Assembly (NCBI RefSeq): GCF_035046505.1
Contig: NC_089822.1
Location: 102,804,659-102,868,658, forward strand
Origin: Tiliqua scincoides
Taxonomy: Eukaryota; Chordata; Lepidosauria; Squamata; Scincidae
DNA: 64,000 nucleotides
Reading direction: 5' to 3'
Under the pieces are notes generated by a model that saw nothing but the letters and a program-made list of their open reading frames with translations, was not told the DNA's origin and did no database searches. The stretch's first letter is position 1. Each line of letters starts with the position of its first letter. The translations under genes and the position numbers were made by a program. Positions 43,335 through 55,000 of this stretch are shown here, piece by piece.

Positions 43335-43580
43335 TCTTATAATACATTATAATACATTTGTTTAGCATTTACAGAGTGTGCAAAACTCTCCACATGTATT
43401 ATCTTAACATTATCCCTACCACCATAAGCTAAATATTATTATCCCTATTTCACAGCTGGGGTAGGGTCTGAGGCTGAGAGGGAATGGCTTTACCTAAGGC
43501 CACCTAGTGAATTCATGGCAGAGGCAAGTTTGGAGCCAAGAATTCACAGTTCAGCCTCTTAGCCACTACCATTGACCAGC
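43335..43580 (-). repeat. MIR/L2-like SINE in CDCA3 5' intron
   Basis: In reverse this reads 'gctggtcaatggtagtggct', 'ttggctccaaacttgcctct', 'ccatgaattcactaggtggc' and 'ataatattta', ending in a 'taatgttaagataat' tail. Confidence 0.55.
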
Positions 43581-44504
43581 TCTCTCAATGTTGCACCAAA
43601 AACAGCTGGGCTCATGGAGCATGGAACACAAAGAAAAGAGAACACATTCTCTCTAGTAGGACACTGCCTTCTACATACAGGCTTTCCCCGCTCATTTGAT
43701 AGGTTAGGGACCGGAGCCGTAGTGAAAAGAGGAAAAGAAGAAAGTGGAACTGGGTATTTTTTTAGTTTACAAGTATTGCTTCCAATGCTTTTTTAGCTAG
43801 CAAATTGCAGATGCCTTTTTTATCTTGCAAATTCTTGCTGTCACACAAAGATTTCTGCAAATGGACTCTTATTAATGTCTTCGGGAATGAGAATAGGACA
43901 GGAGTTAAAATTGGTGTGCTCTTGCTCCCTCCTTCTCTCCCCCCCCCCCACATCCCCAAAACAGTTTGAATCACCATGTCATATAAAAATCAACATAGGG
44001 AGGACAATTTTAGCCTTTAGACCAGAAGAGAGAGGTTGGAAGAGCAGAGCATGTGTTGAATGAATGTGGTTCAGCTACAACTGAAAAGTGTTGCAAGACT
44101 GGAATGTCGAAAAACAAACTGTCAGAAAGTGGGGGACGCCTGTATTGTTACCAGCCCACTCTAGATGTTTCCTCAGGCTCCCTCCCCACAAGCCTTCTCA
44201 GCCTCCTTCCCATACTCCTTCACCCCAGCAACAGGTGAGGTCTTCACTCTTGTGGGAAAGCAACCTAAGGGGAGACCACAAGAGAACCCAGGAGGGCCTC
44301 TCTTGTGGGCACATGCTTAGAAACAAAGAAAGTCAGCATGACCAGCAAGGGGAAGAGTTCCAGACTGCCATTAATTGCCCTGCCCCTTATCTAGACATCC
44401 AAAATCCAGACTATTCCAAAATTCAAACATTTTTGTCCAAGATTTTTTTTAAACCTTTTGTAGCATGAACACTAGAAGGTCTGGTACTCATTTCCATGTA
44501 TAGT

Positions 44505-44600
44505 GCAGGTACAGACTGTACGTTCTAGTCTCTGCTCTGCACAGTACAATGTCTGTACAATACTAAACTCTGTACTATACTGTCTGTACTATACAGACAT
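44505..44600. repeat. Imperfect repeats of CTGTACTATAC type
   Basis: Overlapping direct and inverted copies of TGTCTGTACAATAC / TGTACTATACTGTC / TATACAGACA. Origin unknown. Confidence 0.5.
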
Positions 44601-44644
44601 AGTTGAAAAATCTCAAAGAGGCCAGCAGACATCGATATAGACAA

Positions 44645-45035
44645 CAGCAAAACATAATGTAACAAGAACCCCACTGGATCAGGCTAAAGGTCCATGCAGT
44701 CCAGCTTCCTGAATCGCACAGTGGCCCACCAAATGCCTCAGGGAGCACACAAGACAACAAGAGATCTGCATCCTGATGCCATTCCTTTGCATTTGGCCTT
44801 CTGATGTAGCCTACTTCTAAAACCAGGAGGTTGCACATACCCAACATGGCTTGTAACCTGTGATGGACTTCTCCAGAAATCTGTCCAAATTCTTTTTTAA
44901 AGACATCTGGCAGTTATTCAAATATGCTAGATGCCAGCACATCCTGGGGCAAGGAGTTCCACAGACCAACTACACACTGAGTAAATAAATATTTTCTTTT
45001 GTCTGTCCTAACTCTCCAGACACTCAATTTTGAGC
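44645..45035 (-). repeat. CR1 LINE 3' end
   Basis: On the minus strand this encodes fragments such as VVGLWNSLPQDV and reads 'gcaacctcctggttttagaa', 'caggaagctggactgcatgg', 'tgatccagtggggttcttg'. This is the recurrent CR1 C-terminus and 3' UTR. It is 5'-truncated, as usual for CR1. Confidence 0.75.
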
Positions 45036-45412
45036 AAGAGAAACTTTTTTCCCATTATATTCATGCAATTACTCCAAAAATCCAGACACCTTCCCGTCCA
45101 CAGCAGTCCAGATAAGGGATACCCAACCTGTACAGGCAAAGAAAAGGGACTTTATATACAAAGCCTGTGTTGTTGCCTTACAAGATTTTGAGCCACAAGG
45201 TCTGATGCAGGCATTCACTGTGCCACCCTCTGGACACTTGCTGGGCAATGAGTAAGTCCTAGCAGAACTTACTCCTTAGACAGGAGAGGACCACAGTCTT
45301 AGAGGTGTTGAGGCTCAAGGTATCTGGGAGGAAAGCAGCTCCTTTCCCCTTTCCTACACAGCTTCTCCCCTCCCGAGCTTCTCTCTCCCCCTCCAGAGCC
45401 TCAAGTACCTAC

Positions 45413-46029
45413 CCTTCAACAGAGCCAGACTCCCTCTGCAAGCTCAGGCACTCACACTGAGCCCTGCAGGCTGCAACTCGAATCTCCCGCACTCCCTACG
45501 CGACAGCCCCGATTGGACAGAACGACTGTCACTCTCCTCACACTCCTTGAAAACAATCCCGTTTTCTAGTCTCTCTGGCGGTTGCTTTTCAATTGGATGA
45601 AAAGTTTAAAAAAGCCTCAACATCCGCTCGCCTATTGGCTAGAGTTTTAATCAATCACCTAGAAAACATGTCCTCAAATCCCGTCCTCAGAACCCTATTG
45701 GCTAATTTAGGCAAATACAAAACGTTTCGCCCAATAGCGCATTTCGGTCCAACGATATTCGAAGAGGCGAGAGCCATCATTAGCCGGAACGTACAACTGC
45801 ACCTTTTTGATTGGATAAGACGGTTGTCCATTTAAGAACGCGCATTCTGATAGGTCAAGAAGGATAGCCGGGGAGGACGGGCCAAGTAAAGTAGTTCCTA
45901 TCCCCATGCGCGTCCCAGGGGTTTAAGAACCGTACTGCCCCTCTCATCTGATTGGTTGGAAAGCCTCGTGTACGTCTTTCTCTGATTGGTAGGGGTTGGC
46001 TGTGGGCGGTGCTGGAGAAAGCAGCTGTC
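45413..46029. promoter_or_regulatory. Bidirectional CDCA3/USP5 promoter with eight CCAAT boxes
   Basis: Seven ATTGG (CCAAT on the CDCA3 strand) lie at 45512, 45592, 45634, 45697, 45810, 45951 and 45985, and one CCAAT at 45731. Several are spaced about 34-42 or about 80 bp apart. CHR-like hexamers of cell-cycle promoters are CTTGAA 45546-45551, TTTAAA 45605-45610 and TTCGAA 45758-45763. TTTAAA lies 24 bp downstream of a CCAAT in CDCA3 orientation, as in NF-Y/DREAM-controlled mitotic genes. A GC box (GGGCGG, about 46003) precedes the USP5 ATG. A possible CDCA3 5' UTR exon ends at a donor near 45413 (minus-strand GAAGG/GTAGGT). Start sites are inferred. Confidence 0.75.
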
Positions 46030-49000
46030 ATGGCGGAGCTGAGTGAAGCGCTACTGTCTGTGCTGCCGTCCATCCGGGTGCCTAAGGCCGGGGACCGTGT
46101 CCATAAGGATGAGTGCGCCTTCTCCTTTGACACCCCGGTAAGCGCCGCTGAAAGAGGACCGGGTACTAGAGGGAGCCCCGCTGTTGCCACAGTCTCGGCA
46201 CCTCAACCCACCCGGGCCTCCGGGGGGAGGGTATCCCACCCCGCGCAAGGCATCATAGAACTTGTAGTCTGCTCAGGCCGCACGTCCTGGGAAAGCCTGT
46301 TGGGAAGGAACCAAGTGGGCACTACAAGTCCCGACAGGCTTAGCGGCCCAGTAGCTTCTTTTTGAAAAATGACTTGCCTCTTGGGGGTTGTAGTTTTTGC
46401 GGAACTGCATGGCCTGTCTGTGCAGTGCCGGGCGGAGGCCGTCGCGGTCTTGCCGACGTGCTGGCCGTGGGGCCTCCTAAATGCTGCCACCTCTGTGACA
46501 GTAGAGCGGTGTTGAGTAGGGCCAGGCGCGTGTGGGGAGCCGGTGGCGCGGGGCATGCTGGGCATTGTAGTTTTCTTGCCCGTTCGCCTCTGAGACGCTA
46601 CGCCTCGTGAAACTACTGAAGGCTCTGGAACGATCCAGGGGCGCCTCGCGCGGAATTTTGGGAAGCGAAGTTCCTCGCCCTTTACCTTGGTGCTGGCACT
46701 TGCTCTGAAGGACAACGAATCCCAAGATCCTTTGGGGCAAGGGGTGTGCCTGGGCGCTCACACATGTGCTGTATCATTGGGGCGTGTGCCCAGCAAGTGG
46801 CTGAGTGTGTGCTGTACCCCATTCTCATTGGCATGCATGTGGGAGTAGCTGCCACTGCCCCTGCTGGGCTGGCCTGAGGCAGTTGCCCTACCCAGAAAGA
46901 GCCACACTTTTTATTGAACATAACATAAGAACAGCCCCACTGGATCAGGCCATAGGCCCATCTAGTCCAGCTTCCTGTATCTCACAGCGGCCCACCAAAT
47001 GCCCACCAGATAATACTGGCAACCAGGCACAAAAGTCCTGGGCCTTGCTTGGGCATTAGGAAGGGGTGCTGTTCTTTTCTCTCCTACACAACACCAGCAC
47101 CAGGGACAGCCACTGAAATTGGGAGAGTTGGGGCAGACAAGAGAAAATATTTCTTCACCTAGCATTTAGTTAGTCTGCATAACTCCCTGCCACAGGATGT
47201 GGTGATGGCACCTGGCCTGAGTGCCTTTAAAAGGGGATCAGGCAAAGTTCTGGAGGAAAAGTTCATTATAAATCACAAGCCATGATGTGTCCATGCAACC
47301 TCCTGGTTTTGGAAGTAGACAACCCCAGAATGCCAGATGTGAGGGAGGGCACCAGGATGCAAGTCTCCTGTTGTCCTGTGTGCTCCCGGAGGCATCTGGT
47401 GGGCCACTGTGAGGCACAGGAGGCTGGACTAGATGGACCTTTGGCCTGATCCAGCAGGACTTTTCTTATGTTCCTTACAGAGCAATAGTTTCCAAACTAG
47501 GGGCCCAATCCTATCCAACTTTCCAGCTCCAGTGCAGCCACAATGCAGCCCCAAGGGAAGGGAACAAATGTTCCCATACCTTAAGGAGGCCTCTGTGTCT
47601 GCCTCCCCACTACAGGTTGCAGTGCATGCCCCACTGGCACAGCTGCACCGGCACTGGAAAATTGGATAGGATTGGGCCCTAGGATGCTACATGTTATTTC
47701 ATAAATGAAAATGGTATCTCAGTATCTGTAATCTTGCATAAACATCCATGTGGATTTCTAATTGGTGCTATTGGGGTGTGTGTGTGTGTGTGTGTGTCTG
47801 GTCTCAGTTCAGCATCATTCAGTATCTGTTTTGACAGCTAACGGAAATTCAATGTTAGATCTCGAACTGTAGGTGCTTCTTCTTACCCCAGATGAATTGG
47901 TTGGGAGAGGCAAGTGGCAGCTTTTTCAGCAAAATACAACTATGTATGTTCCTACAAAAGACTGCTATTGGAGAAGGTCAGGGAATATTGGAATATAGGA
48001 CTATGCTTGTTGACAGTTTTGCATGGTAATTGTTTACATTCACTGATTGAATAATTGTTAGGCACAATGTGAAAATTTCAGACACATAAATCGTGTTCAG
48101 GCATCCTCCCCTTGACAGTGAACACATGAGGGGACTTCTCCAGAACTGCTGCTGATGTGCTGCTTAGCCCCACTGCAGGGTTCCAGTCATGGGGAGAAGC
48201 TCTCCCCACTTTTGACATTTGCCCCTACAGACAAAAGGCTGAAGTGTGGAGATTAGGGACAGGGCCAGCTTGCACATTAGAGTAACCCCTCACATGGTTG
48301 GTGTCCCCAGGAGAGCAAATGTGTGAACTGAGCTAATGTTGGCTTGCCAGGTAGTTAAAAAAAAAAATCAGGTTCAGCTCCACCTGCAGACGTTTTAGGA
48401 CTTTGTCAAGACCAGATGCTGAACCTTGCAAAAGAGGATACACCTGCAGTCAACTGGGACAAGGAAGGAGGGCACTTTGCAACTGGTTGTTTTCTGGGAT
48501 TACTGCTGCTTCTGGGACAGTAGAACCAGCTCAGACAGCAGGCAGGCACAGAACTACAAAAGGAGGTTGACTTCTAACAGCTGGAGAGAGGTTCCAGGGA
48601 GGAGCAGGATAGTATTAAAAAGCCATACAGCAGCTGACTCAACAGATATGGCAGTGGCATGCTAGACTGATTTGTGCTGACTTAGGATGACTGTGCTGCC
48701 GTAAAGCCTTGGGTGCCTTATATGTAAGGGGGAAGGCAGGATATTATTGTTTTAAAATAAATAACTCCTGGCCCTGAAGAAAAACTGGTACAATTTCCTA
48801 ACTAGTTTCACCTCTCTTCTTCAGGAATCTTTCAGACTGATAAGGTCGCCTAAAGATATTGGACTGTTTTAGGGAAGGGCCTTGCCAGGCTTATGGGGGA
48901 CAGGATAAATCCCTTTTAGCAGTTTTTGAGTGCCAATCAGATTGTTGGCAAAACAGAGGTTTGCAGAAGTTGGGATCTTTCAAAAACAACTCCCCTTTCC

Positions 49001-52000
49001 AAGGATACAAAAAGATTTTACTTCCCAAGCAGTCAAAGGGTTGAAGAGTAAGAATGTGGATTCTTAAAGAGCCTTCATAGTGCTTTGAAACATTCTTTTC
49101 ATGGCAAGGCTGGGCAGGATAAGGATGATTCTATTTGCACCTTGAGTCGCATGATGCTTTTGAAGTGCACTGGAAAACTATGAAAAGGGTGGGGAAGAAA
49201 ACTGTGACAAGAAGAGAGAGAAGAGCCGGAAAGATTGGAAACGGCAACCACTATGGAAATTGGGTGCTCTCATATTTTGAAACTATGATCAAGATTTGCA
49301 CATTTTCTCTACTGTCATTTGCAGCTAATGAGATTTTTATGTGAGAACAAAGTACTTATTTCTGGCTATCATCTGTTTAATGACATCACTTCCTGCTTAA
49401 TGATGTCACTTCAGACGCTCATCAGACACCATGAATACTATATGGCCCACTGTATGAAACTGAGTTTGATATCCCTGATCTAAACTTACTGTGTGTTGGA
49501 GAAGCATATCCTGTTAAGTGAATGTAATGGGTGATGAATATCACTTAATATACAGTATATGGGGAATAAAGCCATATCAGGTAAAGTCAGTGGTCCTGTG
49601 AAATTCATCTGTTGGTTTGGGCTACTGAAGGCTTGATCTTACCTTGAAAAGTTTCCATGTTGTACACCAGAGCTCTCTAAACCCCAGCCCGCAGACTGGA
49701 TCTGGGGTTTAGGAAAAAGCCCTCCCCAATGGCCATGAGCAGAGCTTACTGTTCCACCATGGTGCTGCCTTTCAAGCAGATCCTGGCACAGGGAAGCTCT
49801 GGGCATCGTGGGCATGTGTCTGCCCGGACAACCTGTAGCATAACCTTCCGGGACACTGGGCAATAGATGTGACTGTCCTGAGCATACCCCTGCCAGGATC
49901 AGCTTGAAACAAACATGGTGCAATGGTGGAACAGTAAGCTCTTCTTGGGGGGGGGGGAGGCTTTTTGGAACATAGCAGTCTCCAGTTTGGTGACTGCTGA
50001 TGTACACAACTAGCACTTTAAGGAAAAGGTTTTCTCTGACTTGCTAGTTTTGAAAGTGCAGGGGATGTTTGTGATGCAGCCTATGGGAGCTCGCAAACCA
50101 TTAGTCTTCCCATGTATAGAGTCCAAACTGGTCCACCCCAGCAGTGGATAATGTCAGACAGAGAAATGGTGATCGTAATGTCAAAGTGGAATTGGTGTTG
50201 GAAAAGAGAGACTATATATCGGTCTGAGTGCTTGCAATTCTATAGAAAAAGCATCAAATGTATTATTGGGGGTTGACTTCAGCCTCCAGAAAAACTTGGC
50301 TGAAGCACAATTTCTGGGTTTTGTGGACATGAAGATAAACTTGAACATGTGTAGAAACGCCTGAGGAAGCTGGGGAGGGGAGGATGCTGAAACAGTTTAG
50401 CAATGGACCTTCAATGTTGTTCTTCCCAATAACAAACTCCAAATTATGCAAAATAAAACATTTACACAAATTTATTTAATTTGCCTCGTTTTTTAGGCTG
50501 CAGGATTAATCTTTCCTTGTTGTGGAAGTTTAGTTTATTTGGAGTGCACATGACCCTGCAAGACTCACCAACACTCCTGTTTAATGGATCTCTTTCTGTT
50601 CATTAGGAGACCGATGGAGGCTTATATATTTGCATGAACACATTCCTGGCCTTTGGAAAGCAATATGTGGAAAAACATTATGAGAAAACAGGTCAGCGGG
50701 TCTATTTACATCTCAAGAGGACACGCAAGTTGGTAAGAGTGGCAGCCTTGCTGTCTTCTGCATTGCGTATCTTGAGCAGCCAGAAAGAGACCTCTTTCTC
50801 TCTGCGTTTCTGAGCAGGGAAGAAAGTCTTGCTCTTGAATGGTCTCTACCTCATGCTTTGCTCTTCTGCAGTCACTGTCCAGCTGCCTTTGGACTTCTGT
50901 GAATGGATGGCGTACTAACAAGCTCTCTCTTTACTTTGCTACAGAAAGAAGAAGATGGCAACTCTAGTTCTGGAGATCCTCCTCGGAAGAAACCGACCCG
51001 CTTAGCTATTGGTAAGGAGCTAGCCCTTGTCTCTGCCTGTGCAAGGTCTTCTTTCTCATTGTATCAACGGACTTCAGGTTTCTCTTGAAGTAACCCTACA
51101 AAATTTCTTAGTTAAATCTGTGTAAAAATCACTTCACGTTCTTTTTGAGATCTTTCACATCTGAGTTTAGGGAACATGTTGTTTCCTTTACATGATTCCA
51201 CTCCAGTGTTTTTTTTAAATATTGTGTCTATTGCTGCTTTTTTGCTTCTGTTCTGGAAAAAATCTAGGTGTTGAAGGTGGGTTTGACATCCCAGAGGAGA
51301 AATATGAATATGATGACCATGTCAAAATAGTCATTTTACCTGAGTACTTGGATATTCCTCGGGATGGACTCGAAGGTCTGCCAGACATGGTCAAGGACAG
51401 GGTAAGTTCTGTTTCATTTGTGGAGGGAAGGGGAAGCTTTAACATTCCAGAGAACATTTGTTTGTTTTGTGGGGAGGCAGAATTACAGTGAGAGGCCAGA
51501 GATGAGGCAGCATGGAGGTGCCTTGGCACAAGTGAGTCCAGGCTTTCCCCAGCAGTGAGTGCTATGGCAGGAGGGAAAGCTGAAGAGTTCCAACCTTTCC
51601 TTTTCCCTCTTGTCCTTCCAGATTTCTAGTGCAATTGAAGCTATCTTAACGGCAGATTCTGCCTCACGGAAGCAGGAGGTACAGGCTTGGGATGGGGAGG
51701 TTCGACGTGTGTCCAGACATGCCTTCTCACTTCAGCAGCTCCAGAATGGTGTGCGTATTCCACCATGGTGAGTGTGGCTGTGGCTTTCTCTGATCTACCT
51801 ATTGAGTCACTTGGTAGGAGGCAGGGTATAACTCTTTAACTTGCCGCACAGTCTTTCACAATGTCTGCTGAGGCACATGCACCCTCTTTCCACGGTGCAC
51901 TCCTGTTCAGGATGCATAATGAAAGCTGCGAGGGGGCCAGCTTGAATGTGTTCAGTGTGTGTCTAACTCAGAGATGTTTCTAAACCCAATTGCTTCTATC

Positions 52001-55000
52001 TGCCAGCGGCTGGAAGTGCACCAAGTGTGATATGCGTGAGAACCTCTGGCTCAACATGACAGATGGCTCCATTTCGTGTGGGCGTCGCTATTTTGATGGC
52101 AGTGGGGGCAACAACCATGCTGTGGAACATTACCGGGAGACTGGTTATCCTTTGGCAGTGAAGCTGGGAACCATTACCCCTGATGGAGCAGGTAAGAAAG
52201 GCATTTAGACTAGGTTGCCACTGGTGTCTCTCATTGGGTTCCTGGCAAGACAGTTGCTGTAACCCCCTCTCTCAGCTTGGACTCTATGGCCACTGAGAGG
52301 TCACTGTTCATTTCTTTATGCTATGATATGAAGCAGGTTTATAGGGAGGTGGAGTGGTGCACTATTGCTTTGTTGTCTGTTTAGGCCTGGGACAGTGTTT
52401 CTGACTTGGGTCAAAGATGACTGCTTTCTCTTCCTCCAGTTTGAAGGAAACATCCTTCTCACTTGTGATATTCTTCTGGGCATGAAAGGCTTGCTGAGCA
52501 GTAGGTGTGCTAAACTGCCTAGAAGCCTGATTACTCTGTGTCAGTGATGGTCAGCTCTAGGATGTCCTTGGGGTGGGGTTTGTCAGAAGTTTTGACTGTT
52601 GTACATATATCCTTCAATAAAATGCTGCCATCCAGGTGTTGTTGCTTCTAAGTTATGAACTATACAGAATCCTATGTAACCTGTATATCTGTTGCACACA
52701 TAAAAGAATGTAATATGGAAAATGTGGAATACCCCTGTTTCTTAAAACGCAGAACTGTGTCTTGCCACAGTGTGTGTTTTAAGGAAAAGTTTCTCCCCAT
52801 AATTTGGCTTTATTTGTTAGAGCCTCCAGGTACTGATGAAATTTCTTTATGGGTTGGCTCTGGCCTGTTGGCTGCCAGTTGGCAATGCTTGTTTTGGACA
52901 GGGCACCAGAAGTATGTAGTGCCGCACAACAGACCCATCCAAGACAAAACCCAAAGAAGGAAGATGTAATGTTAAAGTTGCATAGAGGAATTTTATTTTT
53001 GCGTACAGCTTAAAAAATGTGTTTTCCTGTTGGAGAGAAACTGAGAGCAAACCTTTGACTACTTCCAAATTAAAGTTGCTGGGGATCATAAACAAATGTG
53101 CTTTGCATGTGTAGGTCTCATTCAGCCTCTAGGGCACCAGTTGGTTATCCCTACTTAGGGCAGAGTGGGGGGGGGCTTATACATACGGAATAGTTCTGAG
53201 ATCTGATAGCTCCCTTCACCGTTCTGTTCTTCTGTAGATGTCTACTCCTATGATGAAGATGATATGGTGCTGGACCCTAACCTTGCTGAGCATCTGGCTC
53301 ATTTTGGGATTGACATGCTCAAAATGCAGAAGGTGAGAAAATGCAATTCCATGAAAACTGCTTCTTTCTGCTCTCTTGGATCCTCATGGCCACTGCTTGA
53401 TCGAGATGGTCATGCTTCTTGTATCTGGATTTGATGTGGGATTATCATTGTGGAGTGATTTGAAAGCCTTGTAGAAAACAGAGAAGAAGGATGTCTTGTT
53501 CCCAGTGCTGATGTTTGGGTCAGAATGTCTGCTTCTGGGGATGCTCCAAGCTCTTACTTTTGGAAAGATAAGCTTCTTAGCATGGGAGAGAAGGAAGGCT
53601 CTTGGGTCTTCTTCAGTTTCTTCAGATTTACAAGGATGCTGTTTTACTGCCCTTGTTGTGACTTTCTCCAGCAGGCTGGGTTTGTGCATCTTTTCTCAGA
53701 TCACCACCCATCTGCCCCCCTTGAGTTTTTCCTGTGGCTGTTTTCTCTCAGACGGATAAGACGATGACAGAGCTAGAGATTGATATGAACCAGCGGATTG
53801 GCGAGTGGGAGCTGATTCAGGAATCCGGTGTGCAACTCAAGCCCCTCTATGGTCCTGGCTACACAGGCATTCGTAACTTGGGAAACAGCTGCTATCTCAA
53901 CTCGGTAGTACAGGTGCTGTTCAGCATACCAGATTTCCAGCGGAAGTAAGTGGGCCGAACAAGGGCTCCGTTGTCTTGGGAGCTGTGGGGAAATTAAGTC
54001 ACCTTTAGAGAAGTTTATACAGAGGCCTCCTTAGTGTAGAATAGATACAGTAGAACCTCCAAAGTTGACCACCTCTCTATACTGACCACCTCCTTTAAGT
54101 TGACCTAATTTTCACAGTATGGACTGACACTGTATATACACTATGGGAGACCAATCTCTCTGTATTGACCACCTCTGTAAGTTGTATCTTGACCACTTCA
54201 ACCATTGCACAGAGTATTAATTTACCCTCCGTAAATTGCCCACTGAATGTGATACTGTGGGCCTGTGTTTTGTCTGGTTTGTCCCATCTTGGAAAAGCAA
54301 GAAGCCATGTGACAATCCCTCCCCTACGCCTGCTAGCGCGTGTGCGAAAGGGTTTTTATAGGTGGGCACACTGCACATAGCTGACAGACCTGTGCCAGCT
54401 GCTGATTGTATCTGGACATGTACCAAGTTGTGAGGGACATGAGGTTGCTTGTGCATAGTGCTTATCCATGTTTCCAGGTCATTTATGAAGATGTTGAAAA
54501 GCACCAGTCCCAGGACAGATCCTTGAGGCACTCCACTTTCTACCTCTCTCCACTTTTCTGTCAATTGCCCATTGACACCCACTCTTTTCCTGGTCCTCAG
54601 CCAGTTCCCAATCCATGAGAGGACCTGTCCTCTTGTTCCCTGACTGTGGAGTTTTCTCAACAGCTTTTAGGGAGGGACCGTATCAAACACCTTCTGGCAT
54701 TTAACGAATCTGAGGAAACCCAGTGGAGGCCAGGCAGCCTAAGTAAAAAAGTGTGTTGTTGTTGCTGCTGCTGCTGTTGGGGCTTTGTAACATGCTGCAT
54801 GCTATGGGCTGGCATTGGTCTGCCTGTTTGCTATGAAGCCAAGTATTTTTTTTTAACTTACAATTTTTTTTAAGCTTATGAATTTTCAGGGTTTTTTTAA
54901 ACACTGATTGTGGGCTGTTTATTCTCTGTCTCTTGATATAAATATAGATGATATAAATACTAAGCATCACAAGAGGATCAATTCTCATTGATATTTGCAA

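Noticed and set aside
46203-46715. 170-codon open frame on the minus strand
   Set aside because: Lies in the CpG-rich USP5 intron 1, where stops are rare by composition. It has no protein motif, and the splice sites on the plus strand explain the region.
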